NCBI RefSeq assembly: GCF_900696085.1
Contig: NZ_CAADFC020000043.1
Coordinates: 1 to 51,860 of the forward strand
Direction of reading: 5' to 3'
Source of the DNA: Bradyrhizobium ivorense
GTDB lineage: Bacteria > Pseudomonadota > Alphaproteobacteria > Rhizobiales > Xanthobacteraceae
Length of the DNA stretch: 51,860 nt
Of this stretch, positions 7,031-15,480 are shown piece by piece (the stretch's first letter is position 1; each line of letters starts with the position of its first letter). Below the pieces are notes generated by a model. It saw nothing but the letters and a program-made list of their open reading frames with translations. It had not been told where the DNA came from and made no database searches. Both the position numbers and the translations under genes were made by a program.

Positions 7031-8647
7031 ATGGATCAGGGCGACAGCGACTGGTGGCGGCACGGCATCTTCTATCAGGTCTATCCGCGCTCGTTTCAGG
7101 ACACCGACGGCGACGGCGTCGGCGATCTCAGGGGCATCATCGAGCGGCTGCCTTATCTGACGCGGCTCGGCGTCGACGCGATCTGGCTGTCGCCGATCTT
7201 TCCGTCGCCGATGGTCGATTTCGGCTACGACATTTCCGACTACACCGGCATCGATCCGCTGTTCGGGACGATGGAGGATTTCGACGAGCTGGTCGCGGCC
7301 GTGCACGATGCCGGCCTCAAGCTGATCCTCGATCTGGTGCCGAACCACACCTCGGATCAGCATCCCTGGTTCATCGAGGCAAAGAGCGCGCGCGATAATC
7401 CGAGGCGCGACTGGTACATCTGGCGCGATCCGGGGCCGGACGGCGGGCCGCCCAATAACTGGCTGTCGGAGTTCGGCGGCAGCGCCTGGACTTACGACGA
7501 GACGTCCGGCCAGTACTACTATCACGCCTTCCTCGCCCAGCAGCCCGATCTCAACTGGCGCAATCCCGCGGTGAGGGAAGCGATCTATGAGGTGATGCGC
7601 GTCTGGCTGCGCAAGGGCGTCGACGGCTTTCGCGTCGACGTGATCTGGCACCTGATCAAGGACGCCGATTTTCGCGACAACCCGCCGAACCCGCATTACC
7701 TCGAGGGCCGGCCGCCGCACGAAAAAATCCTCACGCAATATTCGACCGACCAGGCGGAGGTGCACGAGGTCATCACCGAGATGCGCCGCGTCACGGACGA
7801 ATTCGACGACCGCGTGCTGATCGGCGAGGTCTATCTGCCGCTGCACCGGCTGGTCGCCTATTACGGCAACGATCTGCGCGGCGCGCAGATGCCGTTCAAT
7901 TTCGCGCTGCTGTCGACGCTGTGGAGCGCACGCTCGGTGGAGAAGATCATCGCCGACTACGAGAAGGCGCTGCCGCCGGGCGCCTGGCCGAACTGGGTGC
8001 TCGGCAATCACGACCGGCCGCGGGTGGCGAGCCGGGTCGGCCCGGCGCAAGTGGGCGTCGCGGCGATGCTGCTGTTGACGCTGCGCGGCACGCCGACGCT
8101 GTATTACGGCGACGAACTCGGCATGCGCCAGCAGCCGATCGCGCCGGATCAGGTGCGCGACCCCTTCGAGAAAAATGTGCCCGGCCTCGGCGTCGGCCGC
8201 GACGGCTGCCGCACCCCGATGCAGTGGAGCGCCGAGCGCTACGCCGGCTTTTCGACCGCGCAGCCATGGCTGCCGCTGGCGCATGATTTTGCCAGCGACA
8301 ATGTCGCGAGCCTGGAGGCGGACCCGGCGTCGATCCTGAGCTTCTACAAGGCGCTGATCGCACTGCGCCGCCAACTGCCGCAGCTGGTTCGCGGCAGCTA
8401 CGAGCCGGTGGGCGCGCATGGCGACGTGCTGCTGTACCGGCGGCGCAGCGTCGACGGCGTCGCGGTGATCGCGCTGAATTTCGGCACCGCGCCTGCGACC
8501 ATCACCTCCAGCGCAATCGGCTTCAGCAACGTGATCCTGCTGTCGACCTTCATGGACCGGCAAGGCGAGAAGGTCGAAGGCATGCTCGATCTGCGCGCCA
8601 ATGAGGGCGTGATCCTCGGGCCGCCTCAGCATCAGGACGACGGCTAG
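7031..8647 (+). CDS. GH13 alpha-glucosidase (oligo-1,6-glucosidase / TreS-like clan)
   Basis: A 538-residue glycoside hydrolase family 13 enzyme acting on alpha-glucosidic bonds of short oligosaccharides. The barrel motifs are complete: DLVPNHTSDQHPWF (near 101-114), nucleophile Asp203 in DGFRVDV, acid/base Glu266 in LIGEVYLP, and Asp328 in LGNHDRPR. The start at 7031 was preferred to the in-frame ATG at 7013, because a GGGGGACGGA ribosome site lies just before 7031. No signal peptide is present, so it is cytoplasmic. It converges on a second GH13 gene; the two stop codons share the CTAG at 8644-8647. A role in trehalose or glycogen-derived sugar turnover is an inference. Confidence 0.88.
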   Translation: MDQGDSDWWRHGIFYQVYPRSFQDTDGDGVGDLRGIIERLPYLTRLGVDAIWLSPIFPSPMVDFGYDISDYTGIDPLFGTMEDFDELVAAVHDAGLKLILDLVPNHTSDQHPWFIEAKSARDNPRRDWYIWRDPGPDGGPPNNWLSEFGGSAWTYDETSGQYYYHAFLAQQPDLNWRNPAVREAIYEVMRVWLRKGVDGFRVDVIWHLIKDADFRDNPPNPHYLEGRPPHEKILTQYSTDQAEVHEVITEMRRVTDEFDDRVLIGEVYLPLHRLVAYYGNDLRGAQMPFNFALLSTLWSARSVEKIIADYEKALPPGAWPNWVLGNHDRPRVASRVGPAQVGVAAMLLLTLRGTPTLYYGDELGMRQQPIAPDQVRDPFEKNVPGLGVGRDGCRTPMQWSAERYAGFSTAQPWLPLAHDFASDNVASLEADPASILSFYKALIALRRQLPQLVRGSYEPVGAHGDVLLYRRRSVDGVAVIALNFGTAPATITSSAIGFSNVILLSTFMDRQGEKVEGMLDLRANEGVILGPPQHQDDG

Positions 8648-10335
8648 CGTGGCAGGCGGGGCGTTTTGGTGTCGATGTCGCTGCGCTTGAGCAGATAGTC
8701 GAGCCCGCCGACGCGGTACCAGCGATAGCCGTAGCCTTCGATCAGCAGCTTGTGGCGGCCGCGATCGTCGGCGCGGCTGTGGTCCTCGGTCAAGAGGTTG
8801 ACCAGAAGCTTGCCGGCCTCGCCGGGGAGGCCGACGCTGAACGCGACCTCGCGCGGCGGTTCGGCGAGATTATGGATGAACAGCACCGAGTTGTTTCGCC
8901 AGTCGTATTGGATGATCAGCATCGCCGGATCGCGGACGGTGATCACCTTGAAATCGCCCCAACCAACCTCGGGGACTTCCTTGCGCATGCGGATGATCCG
9001 CTCGGTCCAGTTCAGGAGCGAATTCGGGTCGCGCCGCTGCTTGGCGGCGTTGACGTGCTCGTAGCCATACGCGCCCTTGTCGATCACAGGCACGCAGGGC
9101 CGATCGCTTTCGGTGAAGCCGGCATGCGGCTCGGTCGACCACTGCATCGGGGTGCGTGCGCAGTTGCGTTCGGGGAGGGCGAGATCGTCGCCCATGCCGA
9201 GCTCGTCGCCGTATCGGATCACGGGCGTGCCGGGAAGCGTGCACATCAGGCTGTAGGCGAGCTCGAGGCGACGGCGGTCGCCACCAAGCATGGGCGCCAG
9301 ACGCCGGCGAATGCCGCGGTCGTAGAGCTGCATGCTTTTGTCCGGACCGAACGCCTTGAACACGGTCTCGCGCTGTGCCTTGGTGAGGCGGCCGAGGTCG
9401 AGCTCATCATGGTTGCGCAGGAACAGGCCCCATTGCGCCGTCGCCGGCCGCGGCTTGGTGGCCGCCAGCGATTTCGTCAGCGGCCGCGAGTCGCCGGATG
9501 CCAGCGCGTAGAACAGATTCTGGTTGACCTGGAAGTTGAACATCATCTGCATGCGCTCGCCGTCGCGGCCGAAATAATTCATGTCGGTCTCGGGCAGCAC
9601 ATTGGCTTCGGCGAGGATGATCGCGTCGCCCTGCCGCCATTGCAGGAACTCGCGAAACGATCGCAGCATGTCGTATTGCTCGACCGGCTTGCGTACCTTG
9701 GCGCCCTTGGTGGAGATCACGAACGGCACCGCGTCCATGCGAAAGCCGGAGACGCCGAGCTGGATCCAGAACCCCATGATCTTGAGGATCTCGGCCTGCA
9801 CGTGCGGGTTCGACGTGTTCAGGTCAGGCTGGAAATCGTAGAAGCGATGGAAGTACCAAGCGCCCGCCCGCTTGTCGCGCGTCCAGGTTGACTTCTGCAC
9901 GCCGGGAAACACCATCCCCTTGTCGGCATTGGCAGGCCGCTTGTCGGACCAGACATACCAGTCGCGATGCGGCGAATCCTTCGTGCTGCGCGCCGATTGA
10001 AACCAGCCGTGCTGATCCGAGGTGTGGTTGACGACGAGGTCGATGATCACGCGCATGCCACGCTGCTTGCAGCCATGGGCGAACTCGACGAAATCACCCA
10101 GCGTGCCGTAGCGCGGATCGACGCCGTAATAGTCGGAGATATCGTAGCCATTGTCCCGGCCGGGCGAAGGCTGGAACGGCATCAGCCAGATCGTGGTGAT
10201 GCCAAGTCCGTTCAGATAGTCGAGGCGCCGCAGCAGACCCCTGAAATCGCCGATGCCGTCGCCATTGGCATCCATATAGGTGCCGACGGAGAGGCAATAG
10301 ATCACTCCGTTCTTGTACCAAAGGTCGTCGATCAC
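8644..10335 (-). CDS. GH13 trehalose-synthase-like alpha-amylase family protein
   Basis: A 563-residue GH13 enzyme whose barrel is closest in style to trehalose synthase (maltose glucosyltransferase), which interconverts maltose and trehalose. The motifs are LVVNHTSDQHGWF (about 100-112), nucleophile Asp201 in SGFRMDAVPF, Glu243 in IILAEANVLPETD and Asp310 in FLRNHDELD. The C-terminal region (LLIIQYDWRNNSVLFIHNL) is a beta domain; the fused maltokinase part found in some TreS proteins is absent. The ATG at 10335 gives the usual MIDDLWYKNGVIYCL start. Its last four bases overlap the last four of the convergent GH13 gene. Whether it is a synthase or a hydrolase cannot be told from motifs alone. 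Confidence 0.83.
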   Translation of the reverse strand: MIDDLWYKNGVIYCLSVGTYMDANGDGIGDFRGLLRRLDYLNGLGITTIWLMPFQPSPGRDNGYDISDYYGVDPRYGTLGDFVEFAHGCKQRGMRVIIDLVVNHTSDQHGWFQSARSTKDSPHRDWYVWSDKRPANADKGMVFPGVQKSTWTRDKRAGAWYFHRFYDFQPDLNTSNPHVQAEILKIMGFWIQLGVSGFRMDAVPFVISTKGAKVRKPVEQYDMLRSFREFLQWRQGDAIILAEANVLPETDMNYFGRDGERMQMMFNFQVNQNLFYALASGDSRPLTKSLAATKPRPATAQWGLFLRNHDELDLGRLTKAQRETVFKAFGPDKSMQLYDRGIRRRLAPMLGGDRRRLELAYSLMCTLPGTPVIRYGDELGMGDDLALPERNCARTPMQWSTEPHAGFTESDRPCVPVIDKGAYGYEHVNAAKQRRDPNSLLNWTERIIRMRKEVPEVGWGDFKVITVRDPAMLIIQYDWRNNSVLFIHNLAEPPREVAFSVGLPGEAGKLLVNLLTEDHSRADDRGRHKLLIEGYGYRWYRVGGLDYLLKRSDIDTKTPRLPR

Positions 10336-10407
10336 CAGGCAACCCTCTTCGATCCGCGCCGTGCCGGCGGCCGAAGGATAAGCGGTAAGGTGGCGGCGGG
10401 TTCCTGA

Positions 10408-10440
10408 GGAGCGCCGACCGCAAAGCGCGGTCGACGCTTC
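10408..10440 (-). terminator. Hairpin between the VWA gene and the TreS-like gene
   Basis: A near-perfect 14-bp inverted repeat (GGAGCGCCGACCGC / GCGGTCGACGCTTC, two G-T type mismatches, 5-base loop) begins 11 bases after the stop codon of the minus-strand VWA gene. No T-run follows on that strand, so it could be an attenuating or RNA-stabilising hairpin instead of a terminator. Confidence 0.4.
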
Positions 10441-10451
10441 CCGAGGAGTGG

Positions 10452-11573
10452 CTACCGCTTGATCTGCGCCTTCAGCGTGTCCTCGACCACGCGATCGAAC
10501 GACGAGGCTTTTGGCGGCGCCTTGGCGCGGTGCTCGGCGACATATTTGTCGCGCTTGGCGACCAGGGCGGCGAGCTTCTCGTTCAGCGCCTTGCGTTGCG
10601 CGATCTGTCTGGTGATCTCGGCGGAGCGCTGCTCGGGCTGCATGGCGCGGAGGTTGTCGGGCAGCTCTTCCTCCTTGACCTTCGCCACGTCGTTACGGCC
10701 GGCGGCGACGTCGGCCACCAGGTCGCCATCGCCGGTGACGGCCTCCGACGTCGTTTTCGCGCGTTTGTTGATGAAACTCGCCATTTCCGAGGCGCGTGCC
10801 GGCGATGCGGCGGCGACGCTGGACAATTGCTGCGTCTTGGACTCGGTCCGCTTCTGCAGCGCACGCCGGCCGTAGGGGATCACCGTGCCGTTGATCTCGC
10901 GCTGCAGGATGATGATCTCCTCATCGAACGGCGTCTCGATGGTGACGATCTGGCCGCCGTCCTGCGGGATCGGGATGAACTCGCCATTGCCGTTCTGGGC
11001 AATGTCGCGCCACACCCGCTCGGTGTCCTGCGCATTGCCGGCGAGCACGGCGTTGACGATGATGTCCTGCTGCTTGGCGGTCGCCAGCGTGATCGGATAT
11101 TTGGTGTCCTGCGCGTAGTCCATGTGCGGCGGCGCATCGCCGACCAGGAACACGATACGCGTGCTGTCGCGCGCGTGGGTCCATTGCATCTTGTTGACCG
11201 CGACATCGAGCGCCTCGTTGACGCTCTCCGGCCAGTCGCCGCCGCCGCGCGCCTTCAACTCGAGCAAATTGGCGTAGAGGTCCTGGATGTCGCGCGTCAG
11301 CTCGATTTTCTTCGTGACGTACTCGTCGCCGATGTCGCGATAGGCGACGAGGCCCATGCGGATGTCGGCGTCGGGATTGGAATCGACGATCGCGGACGCG
11401 ATCGACCAGATCTTGCGTTTGGCGCCCTCGATCAAACCGCCCATCGAGCCGGTGGTGTCGAGCACGAAGGCGACCTCGACGACCGGCTTGGCGATCGCCT
11501 GCGACAGGCCGGCGGATAGCGGAAGGGTTGCGAGAGCGAAGGCGAGCGAGAGAAGCGTGATGCGTGACCTCAT
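10452..11573 (-). CDS. Exported von Willebrand factor A domain protein
   Basis: A 373-residue protein with an N-terminal signal peptide (RSRITLLSLAFALATLPLSAGLSQAIA) followed directly by a VWA domain. The metal-ion adhesion motif is D39-T-T-G-S43 in FVLDTTGSMGG, and later VWA strands RMGLVAYRDIGDEY and RIVFLVGDAPPHMDY are clear. The second half is charged and helix-rich (EQRSAEITRQIAQRKALNEKL), possibly coiled coil. The ATG at 11573 has a strong GGAGGAG site, so the long upstream extension of the reading frame was rejected. The likely place is the periplasm, where such proteins hold partners together; the partner is unknown. It is divergent from mmcB. Confidence 0.8.
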   Translation of the reverse strand: MRSRITLLSLAFALATLPLSAGLSQAIAKPVVEVAFVLDTTGSMGGLIEGAKRKIWSIASAIVDSNPDADIRMGLVAYRDIGDEYVTKKIELTRDIQDLYANLLELKARGGGDWPESVNEALDVAVNKMQWTHARDSTRIVFLVGDAPPHMDYAQDTKYPITLATAKQQDIIVNAVLAGNAQDTERVWRDIAQNGNGEFIPIPQDGGQIVTIETPFDEEIIILQREINGTVIPYGRRALQKRTESKTQQLSSVAAASPARASEMASFINKRAKTTSEAVTGDGDLVADVAAGRNDVAKVKEEELPDNLRAMQPEQRSAEITRQIAQRKALNEKLAALVAKRDKYVAEHRAKAPPKASSFDRVVEDTLKAQIKR

Positions 11574-11587
11574 GGGTCTCCTCCAGT

Positions 11588-11615
11588 GGTTCCGTCCCCT
11601 CGGAACCAAAGTTCC
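11588..11615. promoter_or_regulatory. Nested inverted repeats in the VWA-mmcB divergent region
   Basis: GGTTCC, eight bases, then GGAACC form a perfect 6-bp inverted repeat (11588-11607), and the right arm also pairs with GTTCC at 11611-11615 (GGAAC-N4-GTTCC). The site lies just ahead of the ribosome site of the VWA gene and about 105 bases before mmcB. The GAAC-N4-GTTC form looks like a Gram-positive SOS box, not the alphaproteobacterial GTTC-N7-GTTC, so a LexA role is doubtful. Confidence 0.35.
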
Positions 11616-11720
11616 ATCGGCTTCGCGGTGGCTTGAGGCCGGAATCAAGGCGGCTTCCTCGCCAATTTGCGGCCGATTCCGGCGCTGCCGCAGATGAACG
11701 GAATCGGTTAGTCTTGGCGC

Positions 11721-12203
11721 ATGGAATCGCCCGCCCGCCAGATCGCCCTCGTGCCTGCGCCCGACCGGCGCCAGTCGGAGACCGCGCTCGCGATCGCGCG
11801 CGGCACTGCGAGGCTTTTGAGATCGCTGGGATTTTCCTGCATCAGCGAGTTGCCGCTGCCGTCCGGCCGAAGAGCCGATCTGGTGGCGCTGAACGAGCGC
11901 GGCGAGATCTGGATCGTCGAGATCAAGTCGTCGGTGGAGGATCTGCGCACTGATCAGAAATGGCAGGACTACCGGATGCATTGCGACCGGCTGTTCTTTG
12001 CCTTCACGCAGGACCTGCCGTGCGAGATCTTCCCCGAAGACACCGGGCTGATCATCGCCGACGCCTACGGCGCGCACCTGCACTGCGAGGCGCCGGAGCA
12101 CCGCCTGCCGGCCGCCACCCGCAAGGCGATGACGGTGCGCTTCGCCATGGCCGCGGCGCAGCGGATCAACCGTCTGGTCGACCCGCAAGGGCATGAGTTT
12201 TAG
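11721..12203 (+). CDS. mmcB: MmcB family DNA repair protein
   Basis: A 160-residue protein matching the MmcB family, a PD-(D/E)XK nuclease-like group named for mitomycin C resistance in Caulobacter, where it belongs to the SOS response. The core is RADLVALNERGEIWIVEIKSS: Asp53, then Glu67-x-Lys69, the DxxxExK signature of this nuclease fold, after the helix region SETALAIARGTARLLRSLG. The ATG at 11721 gives MESPARQIALVPAP, the first possible start. It stands alone on the plus strand, divergent from the VWA gene, and is followed by family A and C repeats. The clear GTTC-N7-GTTC LexA box expected in this class was not seen upstream. Confidence 0.8.
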   Translation: MESPARQIALVPAPDRRQSETALAIARGTARLLRSLGFSCISELPLPSGRRADLVALNERGEIWIVEIKSSVEDLRTDQKWQDYRMHCDRLFFAFTQDLPCEIFPEDTGLIIADAYGAHLHCEAPEHRLPAATRKAMTVRFAMAAAQRINRLVDPQGHEF

Positions 12204-12219
12204 TCGGAAGCGCGATCGT

Positions 12220-12299
12220 GAGCCTCGAAGGATGCATCGGCCACCAGCCGGGCCGTTCATCCTTCGAGGCTCGCAAGAGCTCGCACCTCAGGATGACGG
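12220..12299. repeat. Palindromic intergenic repeat, family A, copy 2
   Basis: Contains the arm pair GAGCCTCGAAGGATG / CATCCTTCGAGGCTC and the 3' tail GCAAGAGCTCGCACCTCAGGATGACGG shared with copies 1 and 3 (the tail is identical to copy 1). The 5' TGAGGTGCGAGCC half is shortened to a few bases, so it can form only the inner hairpin. Confidence 0.8.
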
Positions 12300-12324
12300 T
12301 GTTGGTTTGCTCAGCTTGCTCGGT

Positions 12325-12446
12325 GTCATCACCCGGCTTGACCGGGTGATCCAGTATTCCAGAGACGCCGGTGATAGAAGCGAGAGGCCGCGGCGTACTA
12401 GATCGCCCGGTCCATGTGCGCAATTGCGCACCGGCCGGGCGATGAC
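12325..12446. repeat. Palindromic intergenic repeat, family C, copy 1
   Basis: Starts GTCATCACCCGGCTTGACCG and ends GGCCGGGCGATGAC, with internal GATCCAGTATTCCAGA and GAGGCCGCGGCGTACT. The same outer arms and the same two internal blocks occur at 18823-18920. It also contains two smaller hairpins, CACCCGGCTTGACCGGGTG being the clearest. Confidence 0.8.
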
Positions 12447-12486
12447 AGCGGTGGGTGAGGACAAAGCTTCACACCCTCTCAGGATG

Positions 12487-12524
12487 ACGGGAAACGAAAA
12501 TGGCCGGGACGATGCCCGGCCATT
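12487..12524 (-). terminator. Factor-independent terminator of regR
   Basis: A perfect 10-bp inverted repeat (AATGGCCGGG, loop of 6, CCCGGCCATT; 12499-12524) lies about 20 bases downstream of the regR stop. On the minus strand it is followed by TTTTCGTTTCCC, a clear T-rich tail. Confidence 0.75.
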
Positions 12525-12544
12525 CGAAATTCTGAAACGACTGC

Positions 12545-13099
12545 TTACCTTGGCGCGCGCTTGGCGAGGATGCGCTGCAGGGTACGGCGGTGCATGTTGA
12601 GGCGGCGCGCGGTCTCCGAGACGTTGCGGTTGCACATCTCGTAGATGCGCTGGATGTGCTCCCAGCGCACGCGGTCCGCCGACATCGGGTTGGTCGGCAG
12701 TTCGGATTTCTCGGTGCCGGTCGCGAGCAGCGCGGCGACGACGTCGTCGGCGTCCGCAGGCTTCGAGAGATAATCGACGGCGCCCATCTTCACCGCGGTG
12801 ACGGCGGTGGCGATGTTGCCGTAGCCGGTCAGCACGATCGCGCGCGCATCGGGACGCTTGCGCTTCAGCGCCGAGACGACGTCGAGGCCGTTGCCGTCGC
12901 CAAGCCTGAGGTCGACGACCGCGAACGCGGGCGCGGCGCGGCCGATCTCGGCGATGCCGTCGGACACCGTGTCGCATGACTTCACCGCAAAGCCGCGCGT
13001 CTCCATTGCGCGCGACAGGCGCTCCAGGAAAGGCTTGTCGTCCTCGACGATGAGGAGCGAGCGGTCAGCAAGGTCATTCAATTCGGCGATTGCGTTCAC
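12545..13099 (-). CDS. regR: Redox response regulator RegR (ActR/RegA/PrrA family)
   Basis: A 184-residue two-domain regulator. The receiver has VEDD near 18-21, the phospho-acceptor Asp63 in VVDLRLGDGNG, a conserved Thr in VLTGYG and Lys in YLSKPADADD. A short linker leads to a Fis-type helix-turn-helix (NRNVSETARRLNMHRRTLQRIL) at the very C-terminus. This is the exact architecture of RegR/RegA/ActR, which controls redox-dependent respiration, carbon and nitrogen fixation genes. Its cognate kinase RegS lies 122 bases upstream on the same strand, so the two are probably cotranscribed as regS-regR. A strong hairpin ends the unit. Confidence 0.92.
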   Translation of the reverse strand: MNAIAELNDLADRSLLIVEDDKPFLERLSRAMETRGFAVKSCDTVSDGIAEIGRAAPAFAVVDLRLGDGNGLDVVSALKRKRPDARAIVLTGYGNIATAVTAVKMGAVDYLSKPADADDVVAALLATGTEKSELPTNPMSADRVRWEHIQRIYEMCNRNVSETARRLNMHRRTLQRILAKRAPR

Positions 13100-13221
13100 G
13101 GTCCATTTTTTCCCAGTGGCAGATAGCCAATTATATGGTGCACCAGTGCGGCGCTGCCAAGGCAGCCGAAAGTCGCGGATGCTGCATCCGTAATGCCAGC
13201 AGTTGCGGTTAAGAATCGTTC

Positions 13222-14541
13222 TTAAGACGCTGCCTCGGCAGCAGGCGTTTCATCTTCGAAGCGGTCGCGCGGCCAGGCGATCTGCACAATGGCGCCGTGA
13301 TCGGGGAAGATGCGATTGGTAAACGAGACCTTGGCGCCGGTGCGCTCCAGCAGTGTCCTGGCGATGAAAACACCGAGACCGAGGCCCCCGCGGGCGGATT
13401 GGGCCTCATCCGTGCCCCGGCGGCGCGACAGATACGGCTCCCCGATCCGCTTCAGCATGTCAGGCGCGATGCCCGGACCGTCGTCGGAAATCACGATCTC
13501 GACGGTTTCGGCATTCCACCATGCATTCACCTCGACGGTCTGGTGCGCGAAATCGACGGCATTTTCCAGAATGTTTCCGACGCCATAAAGGATTGCCGGG
13601 TTGCGCGCGGCGACCGGCTCGCGCGTTGCTGCGACAGCTAGCCGCACCTTGATGTTGACGCCGAAATCGCGATGCGGCGCCACCGCCTCCTCGATCAAGG
13701 TCGACAGCTTCATGGTGTCGAACGGCGCGCCGCTCGAGGACAGCTGCGCGATCTTGCTCAGGATGTCGCGGCAGCGCTGCGCCTGTTCGCGCACGGTCTT
13801 GAGGTCGGCGGCGATCGCCGGTTCATGCACCGTCTTCTCGAGCTCGCGCGAGATCAGGAAGATCGTCGACAGCGGCGTGCCGAGCTCGTGCGCCGCGGCG
13901 GCGGCAAGGCCGTCGAGCTGGGTCAGATGCTGCTCGCGCGTCAGCACCAGCTCGGTCGCGGCGAGCGCGTCGGAGAGTTGCCGCGCCTCCTCGGTGACCT
14001 GGAAGGCGTAGAGGCTGGTGACGCCGATCGCGAGCAGGATCGAAAGCCAGACACCGATCAGGTAGATCGGCGGCAGCACCAGAGGGTCGTCGGCATCCCA
14101 GGGCAACGGCAGATGGTAGAAGAACAGCGCCGAGGCGCAGGCGACCGCGAGGCAGCCGAGCCCGATCGTCAGCCGGATCGGCAGCACCGTGGCCGAGATC
14201 AATACCGGCGCCAGAAACAGGAACGAGAACGGGTTCTGCAGGCCGCCGGTGAAATACAGCAAGCCGCCGAGCTCGACGATGTTGAAGGCGAGCAGGGTCG
14301 CGGCGTAGCCCGGCTCCAGCCGCTGCATCGGGTTGAACGCGACCTGCAGCGACAGATTGAGCAGCGCCGAGAACGCCACGATGCTGACACAGGGCACGAT
14401 CGGAACATCGAATTCCAGGCCCTGGGCGACGATGAAGATCGCAACGAGCTGGCCGAGCGCGGCCAGCCAGCGCAGCCGCAGGATGGTATCGAGGCGGACA
14501 TAGCGGCGTGGCTGGCGGAAATCGGAGAGGACGTCGGTCAT
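13222..14541 (-). CDS. regS: Redox sensor histidine kinase RegS (RegB/ActS/PrrB family)
   Basis: A 439-residue kinase with about six N-terminal membrane spans. The quinone-site heptad GGLQNPF is intact (99-105, in LLYFTGGLQNPFSFLFLAP), the phospho-acceptor is His218 in AAAAHELGTPLS, and the ATPase boxes are NILENAVDF, DDGPGIAPD and GGLGLGVFIA. Cys257 in QAQRCRDILS sits 39 residues after the His, close to the place of the redox-active cysteine in RegB. The protein therefore has both known redox inputs. The ATG at 14541 gives the usual start MTDVLSDFRQPRRYVRLDT. It is divergent from the ABC transporter genes and precedes regR. Confidence 0.92.
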   Translation of the reverse strand: MTDVLSDFRQPRRYVRLDTILRLRWLAALGQLVAIFIVAQGLEFDVPIVPCVSIVAFSALLNLSLQVAFNPMQRLEPGYAATLLAFNIVELGGLLYFTGGLQNPFSFLFLAPVLISATVLPIRLTIGLGCLAVACASALFFYHLPLPWDADDPLVLPPIYLIGVWLSILLAIGVTSLYAFQVTEEARQLSDALAATELVLTREQHLTQLDGLAAAAAHELGTPLSTIFLISRELEKTVHEPAIAADLKTVREQAQRCRDILSKIAQLSSSGAPFDTMKLSTLIEEAVAPHRDFGVNIKVRLAVAATREPVAARNPAILYGVGNILENAVDFAHQTVEVNAWWNAETVEIVISDDGPGIAPDMLKRIGEPYLSRRRGTDEAQSARGGLGLGVFIARTLLERTGAKVSFTNRIFPDHGAIVQIAWPRDRFEDETPAAEAAS

Positions 14542-14661
14542 TCCAGGACTTTAGCGGTGCAGTGGGCGGCGCACAAATTCGCGACATGACGCAGCCTAAC
14601 CGTGCAAGCCTTGGTCGCCTAAGCCTTGCGCTTATTGTCGCAATAGCTCAATGACGGGCCT

Positions 14662-15480
14662 ATGCAGCAGGTCGATACAGGGCGGGAGCGGGCGGCCAAC
14701 GACGCGTTCACGACCGATCAGGGTGGATCGGCCGCGATCGACGTGGCGCATCTGGTCAAGGTCTACAAGACCACCCGCGCCGTCGATGACATTTCCTTCC
14801 GCATTACGCGCGGCAGCATCACCGGCCTGCTCGGCGGCAACGGTGCCGGCAAGACCACGACGATCGCGATGATCATGGGGCTGGTGCTGCCGACGTCGGG
14901 CACCGTCCACGTGCTGGGCGCGAAAATCCCCGAGCAGCGCTATGACGTGCTCGGCCGGATGAATTTCGAAAGCCCCTATGTCGACATGCCGATGCGGCTC
15001 ACGGTGCGGCAGAACCTGACCATCTTCGGGCGTCTCTACGCGGTGAAGCATTTGCGCGAGCGGATCGACCGGTTGGCCGAAGATCTCGACCTGAAGGATT
15101 TTCTCGATCGCGCCAACGGCAAGCTCTCGGCCGGGCAGAAGACCCGTGTCGCCCTGGCGAAGGCGCTGATCAACGAGCCTGACTTGTTGCTGCTGGACGA
15201 GCCGACTGCGTCGCTCGACCCTGACACTGCGGACTGGGTGCGGCAGCATCTCGAGACCTATCGCAAGACCCACAACGCGACCATCCTGCTGGCGTCCCAC
15301 AACATGCTGGAGGTCGAGCGGCTCTGCGACCGCGTCATCATCATGAAGCGTGGCAAGATCGAGGACGACGACAGTCCTGAACGGATCATGGCGCGCTACA
15401 ACCGCGACACTCTGGAAGAGGTGTTTCTCGACGTCGCGCGCGGCCGGGTGCGTGAGGGCGCGCCAGAGGGCACATCATGA
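14662..15480 (+). CDS. ABC-2 type transporter ATP-binding protein
   Basis: A 272-residue ATPase that drives an ABC exporter at the inner face of the membrane. Walker A is GGNGAGKTTT (about 54-63), the signature is LSAGQ (usual LSGGQ), Walker B is LLLLDEP, and the switch His lies in LLASHNM. The C-terminus (NRDTLEEVFLDVARGR) is the type seen in NodI/DrrA-like ATPases that pair with a single ABC-2 permease. It is translationally coupled to that permease: its stop TGA overlaps the next ATG as ATGA. The extended N-terminus (about 25 residues before the first strand) may start later than 14662. The substrate is unknown. Confidence 0.87.
   Translation: MQQVDTGRERAANDAFTTDQGGSAAIDVAHLVKVYKTTRAVDDISFRITRGSITGLLGGNGAGKTTTIAMIMGLVLPTSGTVHVLGAKIPEQRYDVLGRMNFESPYVDMPMRLTVRQNLTIFGRLYAVKHLRERIDRLAEDLDLKDFLDRANGKLSAGQKTRVALAKALINEPDLLLLDEPTASLDPDTADWVRQHLETYRKTHNATILLASHNMLEVERLCDRVIIMKRGKIEDDDSPERIMARYNRDTLEEVFLDVARGRVREGAPEGTS

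Noticed and set aside
11574..12260. N-terminal extension of the VWA protein reading frame up to 12260
   Set aside because: It would place the signal peptide in mid-protein and overlap mmcB on the other strand; the ATG at 11573 has a strong ribosome site and a signal peptide right after it.
14620..14645. TTGCG-CTTATTGT-CGCAA palindrome upstream of the ABC ATPase gene as a RegR site
   Set aside because: It agrees only in part with the RegR consensus as I remember it, and the stem is only five bases.
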